DNA of 64,000 nucleotides from Hyphococcus formosus. Lineage in GTDB: Bacteria; Pseudomonadota; Alphaproteobacteria; Caulobacterales; Parvularculaceae. The DNA lies in contig NZ_CP157210.1 of the NCBI RefSeq assembly GCF_046736345.1, positions 2,852,001-2,916,000 of the forward strand, written 5' to 3'. A program made the position numbers and the translations under genes. Below, piece by piece: positions 27,133-35,290 of the stretch. The first letter of the stretch is position 1. The number at the start of each line of letters is the position of its first letter. The notes beneath the pieces were generated by a model that was not told where the DNA came from, did not search any database, and saw nothing but the letters and a program-made list of their open reading frames with translations.

Positions 27133-27717
27133 GTGTCAGGCACGGATTTAAGCCCGCAGGCGAAAAATCAAAAAACAGCAATGATCGTGTCCGCCGTTGT
27201 TGCGGGGATGATTGGTCTCTCTTTCGCGGCAGTCCCGCTTTACAAGGCATTTTGCCAGGTTACCGGTTGGGGCGGTACGACCCAGCGGGCCGAGGCGGGT
27301 GCCGGACAAATCGTTGATCGTGACGTCACGGTCCGATTCGACGCCACTGTGGGTAACGGCCTTAGCTGGCGCTTTAAACCGGAACAGGTCTCGCAAACCC
27401 TGAAAATCGGGGAGACCGGATTGGCCTTTTACGAGGCGGAGAACACGACGGACCACCCCGTTACGGGCCGCGCGACGTTTAACGTATCTCCTGCAAAAGC
27501 AGGGCTCTATTTCCGCAAAATCGAGTGTTTCTGCTTCACCGAACAGACCTTGCAACCGGGCGAGAAGGTCTCAATGCCGGTGACCTATTTCGTCGATCCG
27601 GAGCTGGCTGAGGACAAACAGCTCGACGATGTGCAGACAATTACCCTGTCCTACACCTTTTTTAAGTGGGATAATGGCGAGGAAAACGCCGCAGATAGTG
27701 ACACTGCGGCTGAATAG
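27133..27717 (+). CDS. ctaG: Cytochrome c oxidase assembly protein CtaG/Cox11
   Basis: A 194-residue copper chaperone that delivers Cu to the CuB site of subunit I. One N-terminal membrane helix (about 16-36) is followed by Cys41 in YKAFCQVTG. The copper-binding CFCF motif has Cys132 and Cys134. It starts with GTG, preceded by AAGGAG at good spacing. It follows coxF and precedes coxC, the conserved order. Confidence 0.97.
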   Translation: MSGTDLSPQAKNQKTAMIVSAVVAGMIGLSFAAVPLYKAFCQVTGWGGTTQRAEAGAGQIVDRDVTVRFDATVGNGLSWRFKPEQVSQTLKIGETGLAFYEAENTTDHPVTGRATFNVSPAKAGLYFRKIECFCFTEQTLQPGEKVSMPVTYFVDPELAEDKQLDDVQTITLSYTFFKWDNGEENAADSDTAAE

Positions 27718-27809
27718 CGCGGTATCAGGCCACAAGGGCGCTTGGATTTTTTGCCCGCGGCAGTATAGAAAACGACAAGATTCCGGGAAACGAATAAGAG
27801 GGACGAACC

Positions 27810-28787
27810 ATGTCCGGTGCCGAAGTTAAACACGATTATCATCTGGTCAATCCATCGCCTTGGCCGCTGGTGGGCTCACTCAGCGCGGCGGTCATGATGA
27901 TCGGTGCTGTCGCATGGATGAAGTCCGGCGCAGGCGAAGCTGGCATTCAGGTCGGCGGTATTGCCGAAGATGGTTCTGCGGGCATGTTCTCGCTGACCGG
28001 CAATTGGCTCTTCTTCATCGGCTTTGCCGGCGTGTTGCTCACCATGGTGGGCTGGTGGCGTGATGTCATCAAGGAAAGCCTCACCGGCGAGAACACGGCG
28101 CTCGTTATTCGCCTTGGCCTTCGCTATGGCATGATCCTGTTCATTGCCTCCGAAGTCATGTTCTTTGCGGCATGGTTCTGGGCATTCTTCGGCGCGGCTT
28201 TGTTCCCCGGCGCGATGGAGCCGATTATCCTTTCCGATGGCACGCAGATGGTGAACCCTGCGGGCGATCCCGCGTGGCTTGGTAATGATGGCCGCGTCCA
28301 TGCGACCGGCGGTGTCTGGCCACCAGTTGGCGTTGAGCCGCTCAGTGCTTGGGGCTTGCCGCTTATCAACACGCTTATCTTGCTTCTATCGGGGACAACC
28401 GTCACTTGGGCGCACCATGCTGTTCAGCACAATGACCAAAAAGGCCTTATCCAAGGTCTGGTCGTCACGATCATCCTTGGTGTTTTCTTTAGCGCGTTGC
28501 AGGCGGTCGAATATTACGAAGCGCTGCATTACGAAATGTTCTCATTCGTTGGTGGCGGCATTTATGGTTCGTCGTTCTTCATGGCGACGGGCTTCCACGG
28601 TCTTCATGTGATTATCGGAACGATCTTCCTCGCGGTCTGCTTGTTCCGCGCGATGGCCGGACATTTCACACCGGAACGCCATTTCGGTTTCGAATGTGCC
28701 GCTTGGTACTGGCACTTTGTTGACGTGGTCTGGTTGTTCCTGTTCGCGTTCATCTATGTCCTCGGCAATCAGGGCCTATTGTCCTAG
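27810..28787 (+). CDS. coxC: Cytochrome c oxidase subunit III
   Basis: A 325-residue subunit III with seven hydrophobic helices. Its conserved parts are present: HDYHLVNPSPWP at the start, WWRDV, SEVMFFAAWFWAFF, TWAHHAVQ, GFHGLHVIIGT and WYWHFVDVVWLFLF. It is somewhat longer than usual because of polar loops at about 42-63 (SGAGEAGIQVGG and following) and about 140-165. Subunit III stabilises the catalytic core against turnover-linked inactivation. An AGAGGGA ribosome site precedes the ATG. Confidence 0.97.
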   Translation: MSGAEVKHDYHLVNPSPWPLVGSLSAAVMMIGAVAWMKSGAGEAGIQVGGIAEDGSAGMFSLTGNWLFFIGFAGVLLTMVGWWRDVIKESLTGENTALVIRLGLRYGMILFIASEVMFFAAWFWAFFGAALFPGAMEPIILSDGTQMVNPAGDPAWLGNDGRVHATGGVWPPVGVEPLSAWGLPLINTLILLLSGTTVTWAHHAVQHNDQKGLIQGLVVTIILGVFFSALQAVEYYEALHYEMFSFVGGGIYGSSFFMATGFHGLHVIIGTIFLAVCLFRAMAGHFTPERHFGFECAAWYWHFVDVVWLFLFAFIYVLGNQGLLS

Positions 28788-28816
28788 AGCGCTGCGGGCA
28801 AAAAACAGGAGTGCTT

Positions 28817-29389
28817 ATGCGCTCATTGCCCGAATTGAAGACACGAATTGACGTCAGATTTGTGGTCGCCGCATTTGCGGCGATCACTTTGTCTGGTTGT
28901 CTCGTATCAGAAGAACCGATCCTCACAGAAAAGAATGGCAAGGCCCGTCCCCTGAAAGCGGGTGGTTATCAGTCCTGTGCGATTGCCGATGATGGCAGTT
29001 TAAAAGACTGCGAGCCGCTCACGGTTACGACAACTGATGATCGCGGCTATATGGTCGCGAGTGATGAGCAGGAGCCAACGGCACTTCGTTTTCGTCGCGT
29101 GAAGCGAAAGAGTTACGTTGCGCAAATGCAAGAGAGTGACGGCTACGCATATTACTATGCGGCCGGCGATCGAAACCGATTGACGCTCACCATGATGGAA
29201 TGCCCGGACCTGCCCGATGATTTGCGCTCAACGCTGATCGAAAACGGGGATCTTGCCTCCGACGATGCCGATTACGAATTCTGCACAGTCCTAACACTTA
29301 AAGGGCTAACCGAAGCGGGGCGTGCTTATGCGACCGGAAAGGTCGCAAACGATTCGCCATTGTCACTTGTCCTGACGGCCCAAGAGTAA
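28817..29389 (+). CDS. Lipoprotein of unknown function in the cox cluster (190 aa)
   Basis: Not recognised. The ATG at 28817 has AGGAG six bases upstream and gives a long signal peptide with lipobox LSGC and lipidated Cys28. The mature part is acidic and polar, without membrane helices, and reads like a small beta-rich domain with three further cysteines. It lies between coxC and the DUF983 gene with short gaps, so it is almost certainly part of the oxidase transcript. A link to oxidase assembly or envelope function is only by position. Confidence 0.78.
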   Translation: MRSLPELKTRIDVRFVVAAFAAITLSGCLVSEEPILTEKNGKARPLKAGGYQSCAIADDGSLKDCEPLTVTTTDDRGYMVASDEQEPTALRFRRVKRKSYVAQMQESDGYAYYYAAGDRNRLTLTMMECPDLPDDLRSTLIENGDLASDDADYEFCTVLTLKGLTEAGRAYATGKVANDSPLSLVLTAQE

Positions 29390-29398
29390 GGGGCAATC

Positions 29399-29767
29399 AT
29401 GAGCTATTATCCGCCTGTTTCACCTTATGCTGCGGGGCTGGGGTGCAAATGCCCCCGCTGTGGGCAGGGGCCATTATTTGATGGTTACCTCAAGCTGAGA
29501 AAAGATTGCGAGCAATGCCAACTGGATTACGCCAAAGCCGATAGCGGTGACGGGCCTGCGGTTTTCGTTATTTTCATCGTTGGCTTTGCTGCGGTCGCTA
29601 TGGCTTTTGTGGCGCGCTATGTCTTGTATGCGCCGATTGGCGTTGCGCTTTTTATCAGCATGACTTTCGCGATCGGATCGATCCTATTGATCATCAGGCC
29701 GCTAAAAGCCACCATGATTGCCTTGCAATATGCGAACAAGGCATCTGAAGGCCGATTGGAAGAATAA
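29399..29767 (+). CDS. DUF983 domain-containing membrane protein
   Basis: A 122-residue DUF983 protein. Two CxxC-type pairs (CKCPRCGQGPLF and CEQCQLDY) suggest a zinc ribbon at residues 16-42, followed by two hydrophobic helices at about 53-72 and 77-97. DUF983 genes commonly sit between coxC and surf1 in alphaproteobacteria, and this one does. Their role is unknown. The start lies nine bases after the preceding lipoprotein stop. Confidence 0.94.
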   Translation: MSYYPPVSPYAAGLGCKCPRCGQGPLFDGYLKLRKDCEQCQLDYAKADSGDGPAVFVIFIVGFAAVAMAFVARYVLYAPIGVALFISMTFAIGSILLIIRPLKATMIALQYANKASEGRLEE

Positions 29768-29770
29768 GCG

Positions 29771-30499
29771 ATGCTGGCTGGCCGACAGTTTAAATTCCGT
29801 CCCGTACTGACGGTCTTCGTGGTTGTTGCTCTTGGCATTCTTGTCTGGCTTGGCACATGGCAACTCCACCGGCTCGCGTGGAAAACAGACCTTATCGCCA
29901 AAGTCGAAGCACGCGTCGCGGCACCGCCGATTACTTTTGACGAGGCGGTCAAGCGCGCGCAGGCAGGCGAAGACATGGAATATATGCCGGTAGAGATCAC
30001 TGGCATCCCCACAAGAGCACATGCGCGCGTTTTCGGTTCCTATGAGGCAGGGGCGGGGTATTACGAATTTGTTCCTTTCCAAGCGGATGAGTTTGGCGTG
30101 GTCTATGTCAATCGCGGTTTTGTCCCGCAGGGCGCGGATGCGGCGGAGCCAAACTATAATGACCCGAGCGAAGCCATCGGCCTTTTCAGGACCGCAGAAC
30201 AGCCAACGCCCCCGGCAAGCTGGTTCCGTCCCGTAGGAAAATCCGTTGACGGATTGTGGTACACGCGCGATCCGAACCAATTTGCGCAGACCGCGGAATT
30301 ATCGACTATTCCTTATTATGTCGATCAATTTGCGGTTGCGGATCGGCAATGGCCCAAGGGCGGAACGACGCGACTATCCTTTAATAACCGCCATCTAGAA
30401 TATGCGCTGACATGGTATGGTCTGGCGTTGACGCTGGTCGGTGTGTGGCTGGTTTTTTCATTGCCATCCCGCAAGGAAGACAGCGCCGATCGAGCGTGA
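29771..30499 (+). CDS. surf1: SURF1 family oxidase assembly protein
   Basis: A 242-residue SURF1 protein, which helps deliver heme a to subunit I. It has an N-terminal helix (about 12-30) followed by LGTWQLHRLAWK, a periplasmic domain with VYVNRGFVP, and a C-terminal helix around NNRHLEYALTWYGLALTLVGVW. Both ends match the family closely. It begins three bases after the DUF983 stop, so the two are co-translated. Confidence 0.96.
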   Translation: MLAGRQFKFRPVLTVFVVVALGILVWLGTWQLHRLAWKTDLIAKVEARVAAPPITFDEAVKRAQAGEDMEYMPVEITGIPTRAHARVFGSYEAGAGYYEFVPFQADEFGVVYVNRGFVPQGADAAEPNYNDPSEAIGLFRTAEQPTPPASWFRPVGKSVDGLWYTRDPNQFAQTAELSTIPYYVDQFAVADRQWPKGGTTRLSFNNRHLEYALTWYGLALTLVGVWLVFSLPSRKEDSADRA

Positions 30500-30527
30500 T
30501 AGGGTTTTGCTGTCGGGGGAGTTTGCG

Positions 30528-30947
30528 ATGTCATTACAGCCACTAATGGATGCGCCTTGGGTGATTCAAGTTCATGCAATTGGCGCGATAGCGGCGTTTT
30601 TATTGGGTGTCGTTCAGTTCACGGCCCCTAAGGGAACATTGCCCCATCGAAGTCTGGGCGTGCTCTGGGTAATATTGATGATCGCCGTCACCATCAGCAG
30701 CATATTCATCCGGCCCGCTTTGGTGCCTGGCCTTCCGATCACCGAATGGTTCAGTTTCATTCATATCTTTACCGTGCTGACGGCCTACGGTCTGATCGGC
30801 GGTATGATCTATCTCATGCGCGGCGGCGCGCATCTCAAAAAGCACAAGGGCCCATTCACCGGTATTTTTATCGGTGGCCTTATCATAGCCGGCATGTTGG
30901 CATTTTTACCCGGACGCATCATGCATCAGGTGGTCATGGGCGGTTAG
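30528..30947 (+). CDS. DUF2306-like membrane protein
   Basis: A 139-residue protein with four hydrophobic helices and conserved-looking His residues (IQVHAIGA, LPHRSLG, FIHIF, KKHKGPF, RIMHQV). The His placement suggests a heme- or quinone-binding membrane fold of the DUF2306 type; the family call is from recognition. The ATG at 30528 has a GGGGGAG upstream; earlier in-frame ATGs overlap surf1. It closes the cox cluster and meets the M23 gene tail to tail with a four-base stop overlap. Confidence 0.85.
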   Translation: MSLQPLMDAPWVIQVHAIGAIAAFLLGVVQFTAPKGTLPHRSLGVLWVILMIAVTISSIFIRPALVPGLPITEWFSFIHIFTVLTAYGLIGGMIYLMRGGAHLKKHKGPFTGIFIGGLIIAGMLAFLPGRIMHQVVMGG

Positions 30948-31822
30948 GGCGTCCGCAATTTGCGCTCATAGGCGCTAACAAGCGTCATATAGGGATTGAC
31001 CTGATCGAAGACCGGGTCCGTTTCTGCGTCCGGCGCATAGTTTTGATACATTTCAAAATGAAGGTGATAGGTCGTCGGTACCGGATCGCCAGACGAGTTG
31101 AAAAAATCATTCGAGACACGGCCAATGCGTTGACCCTTGGTGACATATTCACCATCGCTAACCGCTAAGGCATCCATTTTCAGATGGAGATAGCGATAAA
31201 GCGTGCCGTCTTCGGTTTGTAGACGGACGGTATAGCGCGAGGAAGCCGGTGCGATGATGCGGCCATCCTCGACGGCAATCGCCCAATGCTCGGCACCGCT
31301 TTGTGGGATACAGGTCGCCGGGCGTATATCTACGCCTTCATGTCCGCCATTCGGGCACATGATCTGGCTGCGTGAGCGTGATTCGCAAAACGTATCCTGC
31401 CAAGGATATTCATAATTCGACGAATGGCATTGGCCGCCATTCATACCGTTGACTGAGCCTTGATAACCGCCATGCCGATAGACCTGACTATTTAAAAAGG
31501 CTGCTTCCTCAAGCGGAAACATTATGTCTGGTCGATAAATCGTTGTGTCCTGATGGCCGGGCCCAGAATTTGGCAATAAATCGCCCACCGGCACATAGCT
31601 GAAAATTCTGCCTTCTTCGTCGTCGAGATATTCTTCTTCGGGGATTGGATCCGGTTGCGGATCAGGGTTCGGGTCAATCGGCTCTGGGTCAGTCGGGTCT
31701 GGGTCCGCAGGGTTATCCGGACCCGGATCGATTGGTGTTGGCGTTTCGCCCGGCTGATCGCAGGCGATCAAACCGAGGGATAAAATCAAGGCGATAAGTG
31801 TATGCTTGGCGTACTCCATCAT
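30944..31822 (-). CDS. M23 family metallopeptidase lipoprotein
   Basis: A 292-residue envelope lipoprotein with a LytM/M23 peptidase domain. The lipobox LIAC puts the lipidated Cys at residue 21. A Pro-Asp-rich linker of DP repeats spans about 28-62. The zinc ligands His161 and Asp165 (HEGVD) and His255 (HLHFE) are all present, with catalytic-type His213 (YLHLK) and His253. An active peptidoglycan endopeptidase is therefore likely. It is the last gene of the stator-like operon, its ATG overlapping the previous stop by four bases. The six extra cysteines between 132 and 171 are unusual for M23 and may form disulfides. Confidence 0.9.
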   Translation of the reverse strand: MMEYAKHTLIALILSLGLIACDQPGETPTPIDPGPDNPADPDPTDPEPIDPNPDPQPDPIPEEEYLDDEEGRIFSYVPVGDLLPNSGPGHQDTTIYRPDIMFPLEEAAFLNSQVYRHGGYQGSVNGMNGGQCHSSNYEYPWQDTFCESRSRSQIMCPNGGHEGVDIRPATCIPQSGAEHWAIAVEDGRIIAPASSRYTVRLQTEDGTLYRYLHLKMDALAVSDGEYVTKGQRIGRVSNDFFNSSGDPVPTTYHLHFEMYQNYAPDAETDPVFDQVNPYMTLVSAYERKLRTP

Positions 31823-32634
31823 TCACCTCCGGCGAGTTCTGGGTTAGCGAGAAACATCGATTCTGCGAGGCCGGTGATATACTCATCGCCGGAACAACGC
31901 GGATCTGCAGCGGGGTCGCCGCATTCAATTGTCACAACATAGCCGCAGCCAAATTTGGAAAAGCTAAGATCGACCCCGAAATCATTCCGGCTGATATGAT
32001 AGGCCGCATTGGTGCCTTCGAGGCGACGCGGCGCAACACTGAGGCGCTTTCGTGCTTCAACAATATCGGGATCGCCACCAATGACACGATTACAAGTGCC
32101 TGAAATCATCAAACTTGCCTCCGTGTCGATTGATGCTGACGCGGTGTAAACATTTCTCATCCCATATAGTTTCATGCGGTCTGCAAATTCGAGACTGCCG
32201 GGAATCAAAACAGGCACACGGACATCAATTAGCTCGCGGCGGTCAGCCGCTTTCAAGCGTTCATTTGTAACTGCGCGAATGCCCTTTACCGGCGGTAATG
32301 CGGTGATGGCGCGGGTGGCCGCCAGCGTATCTGTTTGGGTTGCCCGATCAGCTTCGCGCGTTGCGTTGAGGGAGTCGCGAATTTCCTGAATATCGGGTGC
32401 GCGCACAATGGTTTCTGCGCGATTGGCGCGTTCGTCGGAGCCTGCACGCAATGCTGAGGCAAGACCTCGGCGCGGAATGCGCTTGGCCTTTTCTCTCAGT
32501 GTACGTTGTATTTCGTCGGGGTTGGGCGGGACTGCGCTGATGGTCGGTTCTTCGGAAGCGGGTGCTTCTTGCGCATAAAGGTGCCCGCCAGCAAGAGCAG
32601 TCAGACAAACCGCTGTTACAATTGCGTTCCTCAT
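31819..32634 (-). CDS. Secreted protein of unknown function in the stator-like operon (271 aa)
   Basis: Not recognised. A signal peptide ending at about residue 21 (GGHLYAQ) precedes an Arg/Ala/Glu-rich helical region at about 35-110, followed by a compact C-terminal half. That half holds two likely disulfide-type Cys groups (SGTCNRVIGG; FGCGYVVTIECGDPAADPRC). Its stop overlaps the start of the M23 gene and it lies 23 bases after the MotB-like gene, so it belongs to one four-gene transcript. It may be a periplasmic partner of the channel or peptidase; that is inference. Confidence 0.78.
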   Translation of the reverse strand: MRNAIVTAVCLTALAGGHLYAQEAPASEEPTISAVPPNPDEIQRTLREKAKRIPRRGLASALRAGSDERANRAETIVRAPDIQEIRDSLNATREADRATQTDTLAATRAITALPPVKGIRAVTNERLKAADRRELIDVRVPVLIPGSLEFADRMKLYGMRNVYTASASIDTEASLMISGTCNRVIGGDPDIVEARKRLSVAPRRLEGTNAAYHISRNDFGVDLSFSKFGCGYVVTIECGDPAADPRCSGDEYITGLAESMFLANPELAGGE

Positions 32635-32657
32635 GTCTCCCCCCTGTGTCGTTAGGT

Positions 32658-33686
32658 TTATCGCTCCGTCAGCTTGAATTCGATGCGCCGGTTCTGGGCG
32701 AGCGCAGCGCTAGAATAACCGGACACAATCGGTGCCGCCGATCCCGAACCGGTCGCCAATAGACGGCGTTCAGGAACGCCACGGCTCTTGATAAATTCTA
32801 CAACAGAAATCGCCCTTTGTGCGGATAAATCGAGATTGGAATCGAATTTTGCACGGCACGATGGCCCCAAAGGCGATTGGTCCGCATGGCCGTCAACTCG
32901 CAATACCCAGTTCACTTCTGATGGGATTTCCCCCTGAATATCGAGAAGCGCCGTTGCTAGTTTTTGAAGTTCGAGCTTACCGGCCTCGCCGAGCGTCGCA
33001 GAGCAGGACCCGAAAAGTATATCACTTTCAAAGATAAAGCGGTCGCCAACGACTTTTATATCGGTGCGATCACCCAGAGCTTCGCGCAATGCCTCGAAAA
33101 AGCGAGAGCGGACTTCCTGAAGTTCCTGAACCTTGCGTGCAAGTGCAGCATTGAGGCGTTTCGAGAGGTTTTCAATTTGCGCCTGTTGCTCAATGTCTTT
33201 GGCTTCAGCGGCGTCAAGCGCTTCTTGAAGGCTGGCGAGCTGCCGGCGCAGCGCCGCAATCTGTGCATTGAGCGTTGCAATCTCGCTTTTTTGTTCTTCG
33301 GTCAGCGCTTTTTCCGCTTCCAATTCCTCCGCAGACGCAGCAACCGCTGACTGACTTGCGGCGAGGGCCACGCCCAAACCGGCAAGCTCTGCATCTTTCT
33401 GGGCGATCGTGTCTTCGAGCGCCAAAACCTGAGCGGCGAGGCGATCTCGTTCTGCTGTCGCCAATCCTAGTTGGTCGTTCAGGCTGTTGATCTGTGCGAT
33501 CAGTCGCGCAAGCTCATCATCCTTGGAGGCAAGTTCGTCTTTAACGCTCGCAAGGCGATCACCCAAATAGAATTGGGCAACAACGAAAATCGAAAGGATA
33601 AACATCAATACGAGCAGCAAAGTCGATAATGCATCGACAAAGCCGGGCCAGATATTTCCGTCGCTTCTGGAGCGCCTGCGCGCCAT
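32658..33686 (-). CDS. MotB/OmpA-like peptidoglycan-binding stator protein
   Basis: A 342-residue protein with the MotB layout. A short basic cytoplasmic tail leads to one helix at about 15-40 with Asp18 in PGFVDALSTLL, the position of the proton-carrying Asp of MotB/ExbD/TolR. A long coiled coil spans about 45-200. The C-terminal OmpA-like domain carries VDGHADQSP, LSAQRAISVVEF and RRIEFKL for binding peptidoglycan. The coiled coil is much longer than in flagellar MotB. It begins two bases after the MotA/ExbB-like gene. It is not flagellar in context, since no flagellar genes are near. Confidence 0.88.
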   Translation of the reverse strand: MARRRSRSDGNIWPGFVDALSTLLLVLMFILSIFVVAQFYLGDRLASVKDELASKDDELARLIAQINSLNDQLGLATAERDRLAAQVLALEDTIAQKDAELAGLGVALAASQSAVAASAEELEAEKALTEEQKSEIATLNAQIAALRRQLASLQEALDAAEAKDIEQQAQIENLSKRLNAALARKVQELQEVRSRFFEALREALGDRTDIKVVGDRFIFESDILFGSCSATLGEAGKLELQKLATALLDIQGEIPSEVNWVLRVDGHADQSPLGPSCRAKFDSNLDLSAQRAISVVEFIKSRGVPERRLLATGSGSAAPIVSGYSSAALAQNRRIEFKLTER

Positions 33687-33688
33687 GA

Positions 33689-34630
33689 CTATTCTCCGCC
33701 GCCGACGCGGATCAGGGTGCGGTTAAGCGCCCGGATTTCGTCTTTTAGCTCCGAGGTCTGACCCGCCTGGGCCTTGATTTGCATATCGGTATTGGCCGCA
33801 AGTGCGCTTTCGAGCGCGTTGATTGCGTCGGCAAGGTCACCATCGGTTGAATAGCTTGATCCGTCTTTCCCGCCATTTCGAACGGTTTCTGTCATGCCAG
33901 CAAGCCAGTCTTCAAGGTCTGTGTAGAAACGGTTTTGCGATTGACCTGCTTGCAGGTCGAGAAAGCCAACGACAAGGCTGCCGCCCAAACCAAAAAGTGA
34001 GGACGAAAACGCTGTCCCCATACCAGAGAGGGGTTGTTCAAGGTTTTTGATTAACTGCGCGACTGCATCTTCTGCGGCACCGGTGGTATTCGCGAGACCG
34101 CTGATCGTAGCGCCAACCGCGTTCACAGTTTCGAGCAATCCCCAAAACGTACCGAGAAGGCCAAGAAAAACGAGAAGGTTCATCAGGTAACGACCCATCT
34201 CTCGGCCTTCATCCATCCGTGTGCCGATGGAATCAAGAATGGCCCGGGACGATTCCGGTGACAGGCGCCCGGCCCGCGTATCCGCGTCGAGAAGGAGTTT
34301 CGACATCGCATTGATCAGGCTCGGTGCGCGGGGAAGACGGGAACGCGCGGGATCAACTGACTCGCGAAAAGCCTCGACCCATCGAACAGCTGGCGCGATA
34401 ACACCGGCCTGCCGCAAATTGTAAATAATCCCGACCGCCAAGACCCCAAGGATGAGGCTATTGAGTGCCGGATTGGCATTGAAGGAGTCGATCAACAGAT
34501 TTGTCGGCTGCGGGCTCCACGGGGAGAGGTAGTAAATGATCGCGCCCACCACAAGTAAAAAGATGAGCATATTCATGATGTAACGGCCGGGCCGGACAAA
34601 TTTTACCGACCGTTCGAGCGAGCGTGACAT
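33689..34630 (-). CDS. MotA/TolQ/ExbB-type proton channel protein
   Basis: A 313-residue membrane protein with hydrophobic helices at about 19-38, 55-72, 147-170 and 200-225. The third and fourth have the channel-like Gly/Thr patterns FLGLLGTFWGLLETV and GMGTAFSSSLFGLGGSLVVG seen in TolQ/ExbB/MotA proteins. With the MotB-like protein encoded two bases downstream it should form a proton-driven 5:2-type stator complex; the stoichiometry is known for the family, not shown here. The C-terminal tail is coiled-coil prone. It heads the four-gene operon. Its upstream region holds the 11-bp-spaced repeats at 34842-34880. Confidence 0.86.
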   Translation of the reverse strand: MSRSLERSVKFVRPGRYIMNMLIFLLVVGAIIYYLSPWSPQPTNLLIDSFNANPALNSLILGVLAVGIIYNLRQAGVIAPAVRWVEAFRESVDPARSRLPRAPSLINAMSKLLLDADTRAGRLSPESSRAILDSIGTRMDEGREMGRYLMNLLVFLGLLGTFWGLLETVNAVGATISGLANTTGAAEDAVAQLIKNLEQPLSGMGTAFSSSLFGLGGSLVVGFLDLQAGQSQNRFYTDLEDWLAGMTETVRNGGKDGSSYSTDGDLADAINALESALAANTDMQIKAQAGQTSELKDEIRALNRTLIRVGGGE

Positions 34631-34835
34631 TCAGTTCCCCTTACTTCTGCTATCCCACAGCATTCGTTACATTATTCAATAATTACGCCGCGGGATACGC
34701 TATTTCGCCGTTTTCCACCTGATTCATCGGTCTGCGTTGGCATATGGCCACAGAACCTCCCGCCGACCGATCTCGCTTTTCAATGTATTGGTTAATGATG
34801 ACACAAAAAATCAGCGCACAATTTGCGCATTATTC

Positions 34836-34864
34836 TTGACGTGACAGTACGGTGACGGTTATAT
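34836..34864 (+). promoter_or_regulatory. Sigma70-like promoter of the 117-aa secreted-protein gene
   Basis: A -35 TTGACG (34836-34841), a 17-base spacer and a -10 TTATAT (34859-34864), 45 bases before the ATG at 34909. The spacer and -10 are covered by the Pho-box-like repeats, so a bound regulator would be expected to block this promoter. Confidence 0.6.
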
Positions 34865-34880
34865 GACAGATTAGTGACAT
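34842..34880 (-). promoter_or_regulatory. Four 11-bp-spaced half-sites resembling a double Pho box
   Basis: TGACAG (34842), TGACGG (34853), TGACAG (34864) and TGACAT (34875) recur at exactly 11-base steps. On the minus strand the two middle units read CTGTCATATAACCGTCAC, differing from the PhoB consensus CTGTCATAAAACTGTCAC at two of 18 positions, one of them a position where A or T is accepted. The orientation points toward the stator-like operon at 34630. A possible minus-strand -10 AATAAT lies at 34834-34829. Another OmpR/PhoB-type regulator with 11-bp half-site spacing is an alternative. Confidence 0.65.
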
Positions 34881-34908
34881 AAAAATAAAAAACGAACGGA
34901 GAAAAAAG

Positions 34909-35262
34909 ATGCAGATAAAACAAATCATAATGGCAATCGCGGCGGCTTTCACATTATCCGCCGGGGTACACGCATCTGATTTTGGAAGCGCCCCTGCTGA
35001 CTACGAAGCGCAGGTAATCGAATATTTTGGTGAGCGCCTGATGGAGCCCCGCACGGCTCGTTACGATTTCACCAGTGAGCCTTATCAAGTGTTCGCTGAC
35101 CTTCGTGGCTATGAAGGCCTCCCCTGTTGGGCTGTTGATGTGCGCGTGAAATCACGCATGCCGAACGGCTCGCGCGGTAGTTATGTCTCTTACACAGTCC
35201 TTTTCCTTGATGGCGAAGCGATCGCCCTCGAAGATGATGTTGTGCGGATGGTCCGCGCTTAA
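34909..35262 (+). CDS. Small secreted protein of unknown function (117 aa)
   Basis: Not recognised. A signal peptide ending GVHAS at about residue 23 is followed by a single compact domain of about 94 residues. It contains YEAQVIEYFGERLMEPRTARYDF and GLPCWAVDVRVKSRMPNGS, with one cysteine and no membrane segment. A CGGAGAA ribosome site precedes the ATG. A strong terminator follows, so it is monocistronic. It is divergent from the stator-like operon and shares its regulatory region, which may mean linked control. Role unknown; a periplasmic location is likely. Confidence 0.82.
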   Translation: MQIKQIIMAIAAAFTLSAGVHASDFGSAPADYEAQVIEYFGERLMEPRTARYDFTSEPYQVFADLRGYEGLPCWAVDVRVKSRMPNGSRGSYVSYTVLFLDGEAIALEDDVVRMVRA

Positions 35263-35290
35263 CGCTGACTGTTAATCGAATCACGCAAAA

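Noticed and set aside
30944..34630. Zorya-type phage defence system (ZorA/ZorB stator)
   Set aside because: The MotA- and MotB-like pair fits in outline, but ZorA has a much longer tail, and no ZorC/ZorD or ZorE effector gene is present. The following genes are envelope proteins and the surroundings are housekeeping.
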